Source of the DNA: Novilysobacter antarcticus
GTDB lineage: Bacteria > Pseudomonadota > Gammaproteobacteria > Xanthomonadales > Xanthomonadaceae
Length of the DNA stretch: 64,000 nt
Assembly (NCBI RefSeq): GCF_019802285.1
Contig: NZ_JAIEUJ010000004.1
Location: 124,001-188,000, forward strand
Reading direction: 5' to 3'
Shown: positions 51,636-63,247 of the stretch, piece after piece
Numbering within the stretch: position 1 is the stretch's first letter
How the letters are laid out: each line of letters starts with the position of its first letter
Notes under the pieces: generated by a model
The model's input: the letters and a program-made list of their open reading frames with translations, nothing else
Databases searched by the model: none
What the model was told of the DNA's origin: nothing
Made by a program: the position numbers and the translations under genes

Positions 51636-53072
51636 ATGAGTGAAACCCTGAGTGCGTGGTGGCATCAGACCACCGCGATCGAACATCTGGCGGCGTGGCT
51701 GGCGCTGGGCTGGGCAGTTTACGTGGTCTGGCTGGGGGTCTGGATCATCCTGCAAAAACGGGAGCCGGCCGCGACCCTGAGCTGGCTGGTGAGCCTGGCC
51801 GCCCTGCCCTACCTGGGGTTTGCGATCTACTTCTTTTTCGGCCCGCAACGGATCCGGCGGCAACGGCTGCGGCGCGATCGCAGCCGCACCCGGATGCCGG
51901 CACTGCAGCCGGGCCGGGTGCCCGACGCGGCGGCCATCGAGCTCGCGCGGATGGCGCAGACCATCACCGGCCTGCCCCCCAGCACCGCGACCAGTGCGCA
52001 GCTGCTCATCGATGGCAGCAGCAAGTACCACCGCCTTCACCAGGAGATCGCGACCGCGCGCGAGCACGTGCATCTGGAGTACTACATCTTCCAGCCCGAC
52101 CGCACCGGCACGGCGCTGCGCGATGCGCTGATCGAGCGTGCCCGCGCCGGGGTCAAGGTGCGCCTGCTGCTGGACGCGGTCGGCTCGGGCAGCACCTCGC
52201 GGGCGTTCCTTAAACCGCTGATCGACGCCGGTGGCGAGGTCGCGTGGTTCCATCCCATGCGCCTGCACTGGTTCTGGCAGCGGCCATGGCTGAACCTGCG
52301 CAGCCATCGCAAAATCGTCGTGATCGACGGCCGCGCGGGCTTCATTGGTGGCATCAACATCACCGATGAAGAAGACGAGACCCTGGGCGACAACGCCTAT
52401 CGCGACCTGCACCTGCGCCTGGAGGGCGACGTGGTGCGCTCGCTGCAGCTGGTGTTCCTGGAGGACTGGGTCTACGCCACCGGCGAACCACCGCCGCACG
52501 TCACCTTCCCCGAGTCCACGCCCGGCGACATCATGGTGCAGATGGTGGTTTCCGGACCGGATTCGCCTTGGGAAGCCATCCACCGCCTGCATGTCTCGGC
52601 CATCCACGCCGCGCGTCGCCGGGTCTGGTTGGTCACCCCCTACTTCGTCCCGGGCGAGGCGGCGATGATGGCGCTGACCTCCGCTGCTCTGGGCGGCGTC
52701 GACGTGCGCCTGCTGGTGCCCAAGAATACCGACAGTCGGCTCGTCACCCATGCCGCCCGATCCTACTTCGACGATCTGATGGCGGCGGGAGTGAAGGTCC
52801 TCGAGTACGGTCCCAGGATGTTGCACACCAAGGCCCTCCTCTGCGACGACGACCTGGCGATCATCGGCAGCGCCAACTTCGACCATCGTAGCTTCCGCCT
52901 GAATTTCGAAAGCTCGGTGCTGTTCCGCGATCGCGCGGTGGTGGCCGACCTGGCCGAGCTGATCGAACACGACTCCCTGAGCTGCACCCCGGTTAAGGCC
53001 GACCGCCAGCGCCCGCTGTGGCGCAGCCGCCTTCCCGAAGCGCTCGCGCGGCTGATGTCGCCCTTGCTGTAG
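51636..53072 (+). CDS. cls: Cardiolipin synthase (phospholipase D family)
   Basis: 478 aa. Two N-terminal membrane helices (VYVVWLGVWIILQ and LVSLAALPYLGFAIYFFFGP) precede two PLD domains with intact HKD motifs: SHRKIVVIDGRAGFIGGIN and LHTKALLCDDDLAIIGSANFD. Joins phosphatidylglycerol units to cardiolipin at the inner membrane. A type ClsA-like length. Tightly spaced with the SLC13 gene. Confidence 0.94.
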   Translation: MSETLSAWWHQTTAIEHLAAWLALGWAVYVVWLGVWIILQKREPAATLSWLVSLAALPYLGFAIYFFFGPQRIRRQRLRRDRSRTRMPALQPGRVPDAAAIELARMAQTITGLPPSTATSAQLLIDGSSKYHRLHQEIATAREHVHLEYYIFQPDRTGTALRDALIERARAGVKVRLLLDAVGSGSTSRAFLKPLIDAGGEVAWFHPMRLHWFWQRPWLNLRSHRKIVVIDGRAGFIGGINITDEEDETLGDNAYRDLHLRLEGDVVRSLQLVFLEDWVYATGEPPPHVTFPESTPGDIMVQMVVSGPDSPWEAIHRLHVSAIHAARRRVWLVTPYFVPGEAAMMALTSAALGGVDVRLLVPKNTDSRLVTHAARSYFDDLMAAGVKVLEYGPRMLHTKALLCDDDLAIIGSANFDHRSFRLNFESSVLFRDRAVVADLAELIEHDSLSCTPVKADRQRPLWRSRLPEALARLMSPLL

Positions 53073-53175
53073 CTCCGGCGCACGCCGATCAGCGGCCGCG
53101 GGAGGGTCGCCGGCGGTGCGACGCGGCCGGCGACACGTCCTACACTCGGCACGTTGCTCCACATGGAACGTCGAG

Positions 53176-53427
53176 ATGCCCTGGATTCTTCTGGCCGCCG
53201 CCGTCGTGGCCCTGATTGGCGCCTTCAAAACCACATCGGTGGGAGTTTTGGCGTTGTGCCTGCTGCTGAGCTTCGGATTGGCCGTCACTGCGTTGGTCCA
53301 GTTGCTGGCCAGGCGTGTCGCCGAGCGCACCCGCGACGAACGCACCATGATCGACCCCGTTGTACTGGCGCAGCTCCGCAGCCAGGTGCAGACGGACGCG
53401 CCGGCCGAGCGCGCACCGCCCCAGTAA
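53176..53427 (+). CDS. Small membrane protein of unknown function
   Basis: 83 aa from ATG 53176 (MPWILLAAAVVALIGAFKTT). Two adjacent hydrophobic segments (WILLAAAVVALIGAF and VLALCLLLSFGLAVTALVQLL) are followed by a basic and then acidic hydrophilic tail. No recognised family. It lies between cls and pdxJ on the same strand. Confidence 0.6.
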   Translation: MPWILLAAAVVALIGAFKTTSVGVLALCLLLSFGLAVTALVQLLARRVAERTRDERTMIDPVVLAQLRSQVQTDAPAERAPPQ

Positions 53428-53475
53428 CGGGTCCCAGTGACGCACGTGCCGCGGGTGACGCGCTAAGCTGTGGCG

Positions 53476-54258
53476 ATGACTTCGCTAAGCGTCAACGTCA
53501 ACAAGATCGCGGTGCTGCGCAATTCCCGAGGCGGCACCGAGCCCGATGTGGTGCAGGCCGCGAGCGCGTGCTTGGACGCCGGCGCCCATGGCATCACCGT
53601 CCACCCCCGCCCCGATGCCCGCCACATCCGCGCGGCGGATGTGCATGCGCTGGCTGAGCTCACTGCGACACGCGGTGTCGAGTTCAATCTGGAAGGCAAT
53701 CCCTTTGCCCCGCCGCGCGAGGGCTATCCAGGGTTCATCGCCCTGTGCGAGGCGGTCCGCCCCGCCCAGGCCACGCTGGTTCCCGACGGCGATGACCAGC
53801 TCACCTCCGACCACGGTTTCGATTTTCTTCGCGATGCCGATCGTCTGCGCCCGCTGGTGCGTCAGCTGCACGACCTGGGCTGCCGGGTCAGCCTGTTTGC
53901 CGATGCCTGGGATCCGCTGCGCTCGGCCGGCATTGAACACGCCGCCCATATCGGTGCGGACAGGGTCGAGCTGTACACGGGGCCGTATGCCGATGCGTTC
54001 CACCGCGGAGAACAGGCCAGCATGCTCGAGCGCTTCGCCGGCATCGCCCGCCGTGCGCAGGGCGTGGGCTTGGGCGTCAATGCCGGCCATGACCTCAGTC
54101 AGGACAACTTGGGCGCGTTCCTGGCCGCGGTTCCCGACGTGCTGGAAGTGTCCATCGGCCATGCCTTGATCAGCGAGGCGCTGCATGACGGTCTGGCAAA
54201 GACCGTCCGTGGCTACCTGGCGATTCTGGACCGGACCACGAAGAAATCATCGGCGTAG
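53476..54258 (+). CDS. pdxJ: Pyridoxine 5'-phosphate synthase
   Basis: 260 aa from ATG 53476 ([20 protein letters not shown]); a GTG two codons earlier is also possible. Condenses 1-deoxyxylulose 5-phosphate and aminoacetone 3-phosphate to pyridoxine phosphate. Key segments are [62 protein letters not shown] and [15 protein letters not shown]. Conserved position next to exbD in Xanthomonas relatives. Convergent with exbD2 across a bidirectional terminator. Confidence 0.94.
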   Translation: MTSLSVNVNKIAVLRNSRGGTEPDVVQAASACLDAGAHGITVHPRPDARHIRAADVHALAELTATRGVEFNLEGNPFAPPREGYPGFIALCEAVRPAQATLVPDGDDQLTSDHGFDFLRDADRLRPLVRQLHDLGCRVSLFADAWDPLRSAGIEHAAHIGADRVELYTGPYADAFHRGEQASMLERFAGIARRAQGVGLGVNAGHDLSQDNLGAFLAAVPDVLEVSIGHALISEALHDGLAKTVRGYLAILDRTTKKSSA

Positions 54259-54285
54259 CAGTGCGTCAACGTGCCGCAGGCAAAA

Positions 54286-54310
54286 AAACGCCGCCCGAGG
54301 GGCGGCGTTT
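54286..54310. terminator. Bidirectional terminator between pdxJ and exbD2
   Basis: A perfect 11-bp stem AAACGCCGCCC/GGGCGGCGTTT with a three-base loop. A run of seven A on the left gives the minus-strand transcript a strong U tract; the plus side has only a short T run. Confidence 0.9.
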
Positions 54311-54332
54311 CCAATCCACGACGTGGTGCAAC

Positions 54333-54743
54333 TCAGTTCTCGACGAACCCGATCTTCTTCATGTCGGCGTTCTTCGCCAGCGCCAGGACCTTGGCCAGGA
54401 TGCCGTAGTCCGCGTCCTCGTTGGTGTCGATCTCCAGCTGTGGCTGGTTGGTCGGATCACGTTCGACTTCGGTGCGCATCATATTGCCGATCACCGACAA
54501 CGGATACGGTGAATCGTTCCAGAACACCTCGCCCGATGCCCCGATACGCAGCCGGATCGGCGGCGGCGGTTCGGACAAAGGCGGCGGCTGGGTGGAGCGT
54601 TGTGGCAGGTTGACTTCAATCGGATAGGACGCGATCGGTGCCGTGACCATGAAGATGATCAGCAACACCAGCAGCACGTCCACCAACGGGGTAACGTTGA
54701 TGTCCGCCATTGCGCCGCTACCGGAGCTTGAACCCATGGACAT
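54333..54743 (-). CDS. exbD2: Biopolymer transport protein ExbD (second copy)
   Basis: 136 aa. The single membrane helix follows [20 protein letters not shown] with its functional aspartate; [10 protein letters not shown] and a periplasmic domain ending KKIGFVEN follow. It energises TonB with ExbB using the proton gradient. It differs from the adjacent exbD1 in the Pro-rich linker ([12 protein letters not shown]). In Xanthomonas campestris the equivalent exbD2 is dispensable for iron uptake but needed for other traits, which is prior knowledge, not shown here. Confidence 0.92.
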   Translation of the reverse strand: MSMGSSSGSGAMADINVTPLVDVLLVLLIIFMVTAPIASYPIEVNLPQRSTQPPPLSEPPPPIRLRIGASGEVFWNDSPYPLSVIGNMMRTEVERDPTNQPQLEIDTNEDADYGILAKVLALAKNADMKKIGFVEN

Positions 54744-54760
54744 GTTTCTGTTCTCCGGTA

Positions 54761-55183
54761 TTAGTTGGAACGATCCTTGGTAGCGACAAAACCGACCTTG
54801 CGCATGCCCTGGGACTGTGCAATCTGCACCACGTCCTTCACGACGCGGTACTTGGTGGTCTTGTCGCCGCGGATGTTGATCTGCGGCTGCGGCGTCTTCT
54901 GTGCCTCCACCGACAGGCGGCTTTCCATCAACGCCGGAGTGACCGGCTCGTCGTTCCAGTACACGGTGCCGTCGGCCTCGATCGCGATCGTGATCGGTGG
55001 TACCTCAGGTGCCATCTCGTCCTTGCGGTCGAGGTTGGCTTCAGGCAAAGCCACCTGGATCTTATGGTTCATGAGCGGTGCCGTGATCATGAAGATGATC
55101 AACAGCACCAGCATCACGTCGACCAGGGGCGTGACGTTGATTTCGGCCATCGGGCCGGCGTTACTGCCTGTACTGAAGGCCAT
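54761..55183 (-). CDS. exbD1: Biopolymer transport protein ExbD (first copy)
   Basis: 140 aa. [20 protein letters not shown] is the membrane helix with the proton-path aspartate; the periplasmic domain includes [16 protein letters not shown] and [20 protein letters not shown]. It lies 32 bases after exbB and 17 bases before exbD2 in the tonB-exbB-exbD1-exbD2 order. Confidence 0.94.
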   Translation of the reverse strand: MAFSTGSNAGPMAEINVTPLVDVMLVLLIIFMITAPLMNHKIQVALPEANLDRKDEMAPEVPPITIAIEADGTVYWNDEPVTPALMESRLSVEAQKTPQPQINIRGDKTTKYRVVKDVVQIAQSQGMRKVGFVATKDRSN

Positions 55184-55215
55184 ATCCGTACTCCAACTTG
55201 CTTATGGATGGCCGA

Positions 55216-55965
55216 TCAACGCTGGGACGGCAGTTCGCCAACACGCGAGCCGGTTGCGAAGAAGTCGTGCAGGTCGTGCGCGAACGTATCGAAACGGCTG
55301 TTGGTGACCCGGTTGATGCGGGTGAAGAAGTTGAACGCGATCACCGCCGGGATTGCGACGAACAGACCGAACGCGGTCATGATCAGCGCCTCACCCACCG
55401 GACCGGCGACGGCGTCGATGGACGCGTTACCGCTCTGGCCGATGCGGATCAGGGCGTGATAGATGCCCCAGACGGTACCCAGCAGTCCGATGAACGGCGA
55501 GGTGGAACCGACAGTCGCGAGAACGGTCAGCCCGCTTTCCAGCTTCATTGACTCGCGGGTGACGGCCTGACGCAGCGCACGGTCCACGAACTCGGAGCGG
55601 TTAAGCGATTCAACCAGGCGCGAGCCTTCGTTGCGCTGGTGATGGGCCGCGGCCTGGGCCGCATCAAGGGCGATCTTGGAGAACGGCTCCGAGCTGCCCT
55701 GCTCTTCCATGTAGCGAATCGCATCCTGCGCGTTGGTGGTTTCCCAGAACGTGGTGACCACGCGGTCTGCCTTGGAGCGCAGGCGCGCGCCCTTGATCAG
55801 GTTGACCACGATCCAGTAGATCGAGAGCACCGAGAACAGCACCAGGGTAAGGAACACGATCCAAGCAACGGTATCGAAGTTCGTCACCATGTGGGAGAAG
55901 CTCATCTGCTGGAACGCGTCGGCGTTGTTGCCTCCAGCAGCAGCGGTAGTGGTTTCCTGAAGCAT
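55216..55965 (-). CDS. exbB: TonB-system proton channel ExbB
   Basis: 249 aa with three membrane segments: WIVFLTLVLFSVLSIYWIVV, PFIGLLGTVWGIYHALIRIG and EALIMTAFGLFVAIPAVIAF. MotA/TolQ/ExbB signature residues are in LATVGSTSPFIGLLGTVWGI. With ExbD it converts the proton gradient into TonB movement. Confidence 0.95.
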   Translation of the reverse strand: MLQETTTAAAGGNNADAFQQMSFSHMVTNFDTVAWIVFLTLVLFSVLSIYWIVVNLIKGARLRSKADRVVTTFWETTNAQDAIRYMEEQGSSEPFSKIALDAAQAAAHHQRNEGSRLVESLNRSEFVDRALRQAVTRESMKLESGLTVLATVGSTSPFIGLLGTVWGIYHALIRIGQSGNASIDAVAGPVGEALIMTAFGLFVAIPAVIAFNFFTRINRVTNSRFDTFAHDLHDFFATGSRVGELPSQR

Positions 55966-56052
55966 GACGCTTACCTTTGGATGTCGTGGAAGAAAGGGAC
56001 GGCTAGTGAAGCAAGGGGGTGAAGCGGAAAAACAGTTGCGGCTACAGCTTTA

Positions 56053-56727
<675 letters not shown>

Positions 56728-56819
56728 GCGCCGTCAGCTCGGGAGTATTGCCGGGCGCGTGGAGCACCTCGGACCGTCAGATGGGTCGCGCCGCCATTGT
56801 GGCGACAGGAACCTACAAG

Positions 56820-56848
56820 GATATACCAAAGCCTGCTGTCATTTCCAA
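56820..56848 (-). promoter_or_regulatory. Sigma-70-type promoter candidate of tonB
   Basis: The minus strand has TTGGAA, a 17-base spacer and TATATC, four of six matches to each consensus box at ideal spacing. It lies in the gap between the TPR gene and tonB; the leader would be about 85 bases. Confidence 0.5.
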
Positions 56849-56875
56849 GCAGAATCTGGTGGTTGGGTGATCGGC

Positions 56876-58105
56876 TCACTTGCCGGGAAGCGCAATGATC
56901 ACGTTGGCGTCCTTCTCCCTTTTGATGCCCTTGGCCAGCGCCTGTCGGGCGGCCGCCTTGGCTTCTGTGATGCGGTTTTCCTGCTGCAGCACGCGGGCCA
57001 GGTTGAGATAGGTCTCGCCGTCCTTGGCCATCGGCGCGGCTTTTTCGTAGGCGGTGATCGCCTGGGCCGGCTGATCGGAGAAGTAGTACGCCTGCGCCAG
57101 CGCGACATAGGTGTTGTACTCCGGCTCGAGCACGCCCTTCTCCAAACCTTCGTTGATGACCGCGATCACGTCCTTCTCGCGGCCGTCGATGCCGGCGTAA
57201 GTCGTGAACAACACCTTGTATTCGTTGGCGGAGTCGAGCTTGCCGCTGGTGCGCAACTTCTCCAGGATCCCCAACGCCTTGTCGGACATGTCGGCCTGGG
57301 AATAGATCGCGGCGAGGTTCATCTGCGCACGCTTGTCGTCGGGGTTGGCCGCGGCGATCTGCTCGGCGGTGCTCACCGCCTCGCCGATCTTGTCCGCGTC
57401 CAGATACACCTGCATCAACAGCGACAGCCATTCGGGCTTGGGCGCATCGCTGGCTTCGATGGCCTGCTTGATGGTGGTCGCCGCCTCGTCGTAGCGCTGC
57501 ATCAGGTAGAGCCCCTGGCCCTTGACCATCAGCACGGTCGGGTCAGTGCTCTTGGTCTCGGCGAAGAAGCGGTCGAAGGTCGCCAGCGAATCGGCGTACT
57601 GCTCCTCCTGCTGCTGCAGCTGCGCTAGGTTGATCATCAATCCGTAGTGCGAATTATTGTCCAGGCCATCGGCGTCGATCGCCTGCTGGAAGTAGCGGAT
57701 CGCACCGGCCATGTCATCGGCCTCGTAGGCGATCTGGGCAGCGAACTGCGCCGCGTAGGCCTTCTCGTAGCTGTTGGCCTTGGCGTCGGTGAGGATCTCC
57801 TCGGCGACCGCGCGGGCTTCGTCGCGTTTGTCGGCGTCGAACAGCTTGCCCATCTCGGTCATCTTGCGCGACATGGCTTGACTGGCCTTCGCGGTCGGAT
57901 TCTTGCGGGTCGCTTCCGGGTAGGCCTCGACTGCCGCCGCCTCGGACTTCCGGCTGGAGCGCGAGCTGTCGCGATCGGCGCTCTTGGCGCCACCGCGTGC
58001 CTGCGGCTCACCGGCAGGCGCGGCGAATGCGGCACCGGTCATGGTCAAAAACGCGGCACCCATGGCGACAGCAAGGATCCGCTGGGAGAAATTCGGATTG
58101 GTCAT
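56876..58105 (-). CDS. Exported TPR-repeat protein upstream of tonB
   Basis: About 409 aa from ATG 58105 (MTNPNFSQRILAVAMGAAF), with a signal peptide ending at AAFAAP. After a charged Ser/Arg region, tetratricopeptide-type helical repeats fill the rest: GAIRYFQQAIDADGLDNNSH, EEQYADSLATFDRFF, RYDEAATTIKQAIEASD, DKALGILEKLR and QPAQAITAYEKAAPMAKDGE. A periplasmic scaffold; the place upstream of tonB suggests a part in TonB-dependent transport, which is inference. Same strand as tonB, 148 bases apart. Confidence 0.85.
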   Translation of the reverse strand: MTNPNFSQRILAVAMGAAFLTMTGAAFAAPAGEPQARGGAKSADRDSSRSSRKSEAAAVEAYPEATRKNPTAKASQAMSRKMTEMGKLFDADKRDEARAVAEEILTDAKANSYEKAYAAQFAAQIAYEADDMAGAIRYFQQAIDADGLDNNSHYGLMINLAQLQQQEEQYADSLATFDRFFAETKSTDPTVLMVKGQGLYLMQRYDEAATTIKQAIEASDAPKPEWLSLLMQVYLDADKIGEAVSTAEQIAAANPDDKRAQMNLAAIYSQADMSDKALGILEKLRTSGKLDSANEYKVLFTTYAGIDGREKDVIAVINEGLEKGVLEPEYNTYVALAQAYYFSDQPAQAITAYEKAAPMAKDGETYLNLARVLQQENRITEAKAAARQALAKGIKREKDANVIIALPGK

Positions 58106-58226
58106 CGGGTCTCTTGTCCACGCTCGGGGCGAACCGGGCACGGCGCTGAAAGCTGCGGTGGGAGTGTCAACCTAGCAGAAAGCGTTTCGCGGAAGAAGCC
58201 GTCTTGCGGGCCGGCGCGATTCATGT

Positions 58227-59030
58227 TTAGCCGCACTTCGGCTTGCGGCCCGACGCACGCGCCTGCTGGTAGGTATCGGCCAGACTGCCGGCGCGGTTGC
58301 GGAGTTCGGAGATCCGCGAGCGTGGATCGGGGTGGGTGGAAAGCCACTCTGGCGGGTTACCGGAACTGGCGGAAATCATGTTCTCCCACAGGTTGACGGC
58401 CTGCTGGGGATCAAACCCGGCCTGGGCCATCAGCCGCTGTCCGACCACGTCGGCCTCCGACTCCTGGGTACGGCTGTTGGGCAGCAGGAATACCCCCTGC
58501 ACGACCGCGCCGCCGAGCTGCTGTGTGGTCTGCTGCGCGGCACTGCCGTACTGCGAGCCGAGCAGCGCTCCCACCAGCCCCAGGCCCGTCTGCGCACCCA
58601 TCTGACGGGTCACGCGCTCGTCGTGGTGGCGCGAGATGACGTGCCCGATCTCGTGTGCGATCACCGCCGCCAGTTGGTCCTGGGTCTTGGCCACCTTGAA
58701 GATGCCGGTGTTGACGCCGATCTTTCCGCCCGGGAGGGCAAAGGCGTTGGGTGAGTCGTCGTTGAACAGGGCCGATTCCCAGCCCGCCTGCGCGCCGGCC
58801 GGCAATTCACGCGTCAGCGCGTTCACCACGCAGCTGACATACGCGTTCTGGGCGCCGTTGGTGCTGCGCGGCAGCTTGCTCTTGTACTCGGCGAAGGCCT
58901 GCTCGCCCATCTGGTCCAGCTGCTGCTGGGAAATGGCACCGACGGTCTGCTTCCGGCCGGTCGGTGAGGTGGTGGTCGCGCAGGCCGCGATGGCACCGGT
59001 AATGGCAAGGGCAAGCAACAGTCGTTTCAT
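58227..59030 (-). CDS. M48 family metallopeptidase lipoprotein (LoiP/YcaL-like)
   Basis: About 267 aa from ATG 59030. The lipoprotein signal is LLLALAITGAIAACAT. The zinc site is LAAVIAHEIGHVISRHHDER with the HEIGH motif, and the third ligand is in TQESEADVVGQRLMAQAGFD. NAFALPGGKIGVNTGIF and PPEWLSTHPDPRSRISEL complete the family pattern. It probably degrades misfolded outer-membrane proteins in the periplasm. Confidence 0.93.
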   Translation of the reverse strand: MKRLLLALAITGAIAACATTTSPTGRKQTVGAISQQQLDQMGEQAFAEYKSKLPRSTNGAQNAYVSCVVNALTRELPAGAQAGWESALFNDDSPNAFALPGGKIGVNTGIFKVAKTQDQLAAVIAHEIGHVISRHHDERVTRQMGAQTGLGLVGALLGSQYGSAAQQTTQQLGGAVVQGVFLLPNSRTQESEADVVGQRLMAQAGFDPQQAVNLWENMISASSGNPPEWLSTHPDPRSRISELRNRAGSLADTYQQARASGRKPKCG

Positions 59031-59284
59031 GGAGAGGTAGTCCTGTTCATATTGGATGGGGCAAGCAGAGTGGAGAGGCCTCGGCACGCGGCGCTGTGGG
59101 TCGATCGGCAACGTGCAAGGGTCGACAGTCATGGGCATTCAGGCGCGAATCGACGGATCGGGCAAAGTTCGCGCAAGCTCGTCACAGCGTGGGATTGACT
59201 GTAATTGGCGGCAACGCAGCCCCAAGTGAAGACGCGGAGCCAAGGCAATGTGCGCTACCGCACAAAATGATTAACCGGAAAACA
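59031..59284. other. Intergenic region between gyrB terminator and the M48 gene
   Basis: No gene is supported. It should carry the promoter of the M48 peptidase gene on the minus strand; AATATG about 25 bases before its start is a poor -10 candidate. Otherwise nothing notable. Confidence 0.5.
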
Positions 59285-59313
59285 GCACGGCCCGCAAGAA
59301 TCGCGGGCCGTGC
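59285..59313 (-). terminator. Terminator of gyrB
   Basis: A perfect 11-bp stem GCACGGCCCGC/GCGGGCCGTGC with a seven-base loop, followed on the minus strand by TGTTTTCC. It lies 41 bases after the gyrB stop. Confidence 0.88.
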
Positions 59314-59354
59314 AGATGGCGCCCCCTGTTCAGGTACGCCGACCAAACGGTGGA

Positions 59355-61883
<2,529 letters not shown>

Positions 61884-61968
61884 CTAAACACATGGGAAAT
61901 CAAGTGGCCAGTATAGCAGGCGCAGCACCTCGGCCTGTGGCTGTCAACCTGCGTACTGTTGGGCTGCG

Positions 61969-63144
61969 TCAGGGCACAACTCGGCCGTCGGCAACTGACG
62001 CCCCGGGTTCACCGCACGGCACCACAGTCACTGAGCCGTGTTCCACGTGGAACACAGCGAAGTCCACGCCGGATTCGGACAAGACCGCCGGCACCTCCGT
62101 TCCGGTGATCAAAACCTGCGCCCCTGTGGCCACCAGTCGCGACAAAACACGATGCTGGTGGCTGCGGTCAAGCTCTGAGGCCAGATCATCGAAGGCAATT
62201 ATCGGTAGCTGCCCGGTGCGCACGGTGAAGTGGTCAGCCTGGGATAGCAGTGCGGCGAGGGCGGTCAATTTTGCCTGGCCACGGGAAAGCGCATCGCGAC
62301 CGGGGATGGTGCCGAACTGGATCCGCCAGTCGGCGCGATGCGGACCGACCGACGTGAACCCGGAGTGCAGATCACGTTCGCGCGCCAACAGCAAGGCGTC
62401 CGCCAACGGCATCTCGTCGCAGCGCCAGCCTGGTGCATAGTGAAGGCGGCACTCACCCAAAGCGGGCGCCATCTCGCGCATCAGTTCGCAGAATGCCGGC
62501 TGCAGCGCATCCAGATAGCTTTGGCGGAACCGGTTCAGCGGTTCCCCGGACTCCACCAGCTCATGGTCCCACGTATCTAGATGCGCCCGCGGCGCACGCG
62601 TCTTCAGGAGTGCGTTGCGCTGCTTGAGTGCTCGCGAATAACGACGCCAGGTAGCGAAGAACTGATGTTCCACGTGGAACAGCCCCCAGTCGAGGAACCG
62701 ACGGCGTATTTCGGCGGGACCGGTGATCAAGGCGTGGCTGCCGGGTTCGAACGTGATCACCGCCAGTGCCGCGCACAGCTCGCCGAGCTGGGTGACGGTT
62801 TCCCCGTCCAACCGCCCGCTCCATTCCTGACCGCTGTGGCGCAGGCCGGCTTTGCGCTGGCGGGGAGCGACGCGCTGCGCTGGACTCTGGACGGCGCCTG
62901 ACGCGGCGGCCTGCATCTCCTCCCATTCGACAAACACCTCCAGCGCCGGCTCTCCGTCGCGCACAAGCCCGTCGCGTACTCTGCCGCGGAAGCTCCGGCC
63001 GTAAGCCATCAGGTGCAGCGCTTCAAGAACGCTGGTTTTACCGGCGCCATTGTCGCCCGAAAAGAAGTTTACTCCGGGCCCGAGATCGACACGGATCTCC
63101 CGAAAGGCCCGTAGATCGCGGATGTCGAGCCGGATCACCCGCAT
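61969..63144 (-). CDS. recF: DNA replication/repair protein RecF
   Basis: About 391 aa from ATG 63144 (MRVIRLDIRDLRAFREI). Walker A is FFSGDNGAGKTSVLEALHLM, the signature is ALSRGQAKLTALAALLSQAD and Walker B is PIIAFDDLASELDRSHQHRV. Loads RecA at gaps through RecOR. Two parS palindromes are embedded in its coding sequence and produce the residues FHVEH twice, at LFHVEHQF and VFHVEHGS. A middle segment (AASGAVQSPAQRVAPRQRK) is a lineage-type insertion. Confidence 0.95.
   Translation of the reverse strand: MRVIRLDIRDLRAFREIRVDLGPGVNFFSGDNGAGKTSVLEALHLMAYGRSFRGRVRDGLVRDGEPALEVFVEWEEMQAAASGAVQSPAQRVAPRQRKAGLRHSGQEWSGRLDGETVTQLGELCAALAVITFEPGSHALITGPAEIRRRFLDWGLFHVEHQFFATWRRYSRALKQRNALLKTRAPRAHLDTWDHELVESGEPLNRFRQSYLDALQPAFCELMREMAPALGECRLHYAPGWRCDEMPLADALLLARERDLHSGFTSVGPHRADWRIQFGTIPGRDALSRGQAKLTALAALLSQADHFTVRTGQLPIIAFDDLASELDRSHQHRVLSRLVATGAQVLITGTEVPAVLSESGVDFAVFHVEHGSVTVVPCGEPGASVADGRVVP
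62039..62054. promoter_or_regulatory. parS site 1 (ParB-binding), inside recF
   Basis: Perfect 16-base palindrome TGTTCCACGTGGAACA, matching the known parS consensus of pseudomonads and relatives. Confidence 0.85.
62666..62681. promoter_or_regulatory. parS site 2 (ParB-binding), inside recF
   Basis: Second perfect copy of TGTTCCACGTGGAACA, 627 bases from site 1. Confidence 0.85.
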
Positions 63145-63180
63145 GATGGGGCCCTCAGGGGCGTTTCCGATGTCTGGATA

Positions 63181-63211
63181 CACTCACGCCCGGACAAGCC
63201 GGGCGTGAGTG
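63181..63211. other. Hairpin between dnaN and recF
   Basis: A perfect 13-bp stem CACTCACGCCCGG/CCGGGCGTGAGTG with loop ACAAG. No T tract follows on the minus strand, so it may be an attenuator or RNA-processing site rather than a full terminator. Confidence 0.6.
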
Positions 63212-63222
63212 CGTTGCTGTCG

Positions 63223-63238
63223 GGTTCCACGTGGAACA
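63223..63238. promoter_or_regulatory. parS site 3, between recF and dnaN
   Basis: GGTTCCACGTGGAACA, one base from the perfect palindrome of sites 1 and 2, placed in the intergenic gap beside the hairpin. Confidence 0.78.
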
Positions 63239-63247
63239 CCCCGTGGG

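Noticed and set aside
53155-53170. TGCTCCACATGGAACG as a fourth parS site
   Set aside because: Only 13 of 16 positions match and the central CG of the palindrome is lost; ParB binding is unlikely.
50676-53348. 890-codon open frame on the minus strand opposite the SLC13 permease and cls
   Set aside because: Composition is His/Gln/Arg/Gly-rich without domains, and both plus-strand genes have clear family motifs; it is an antisense artefact of high GC.
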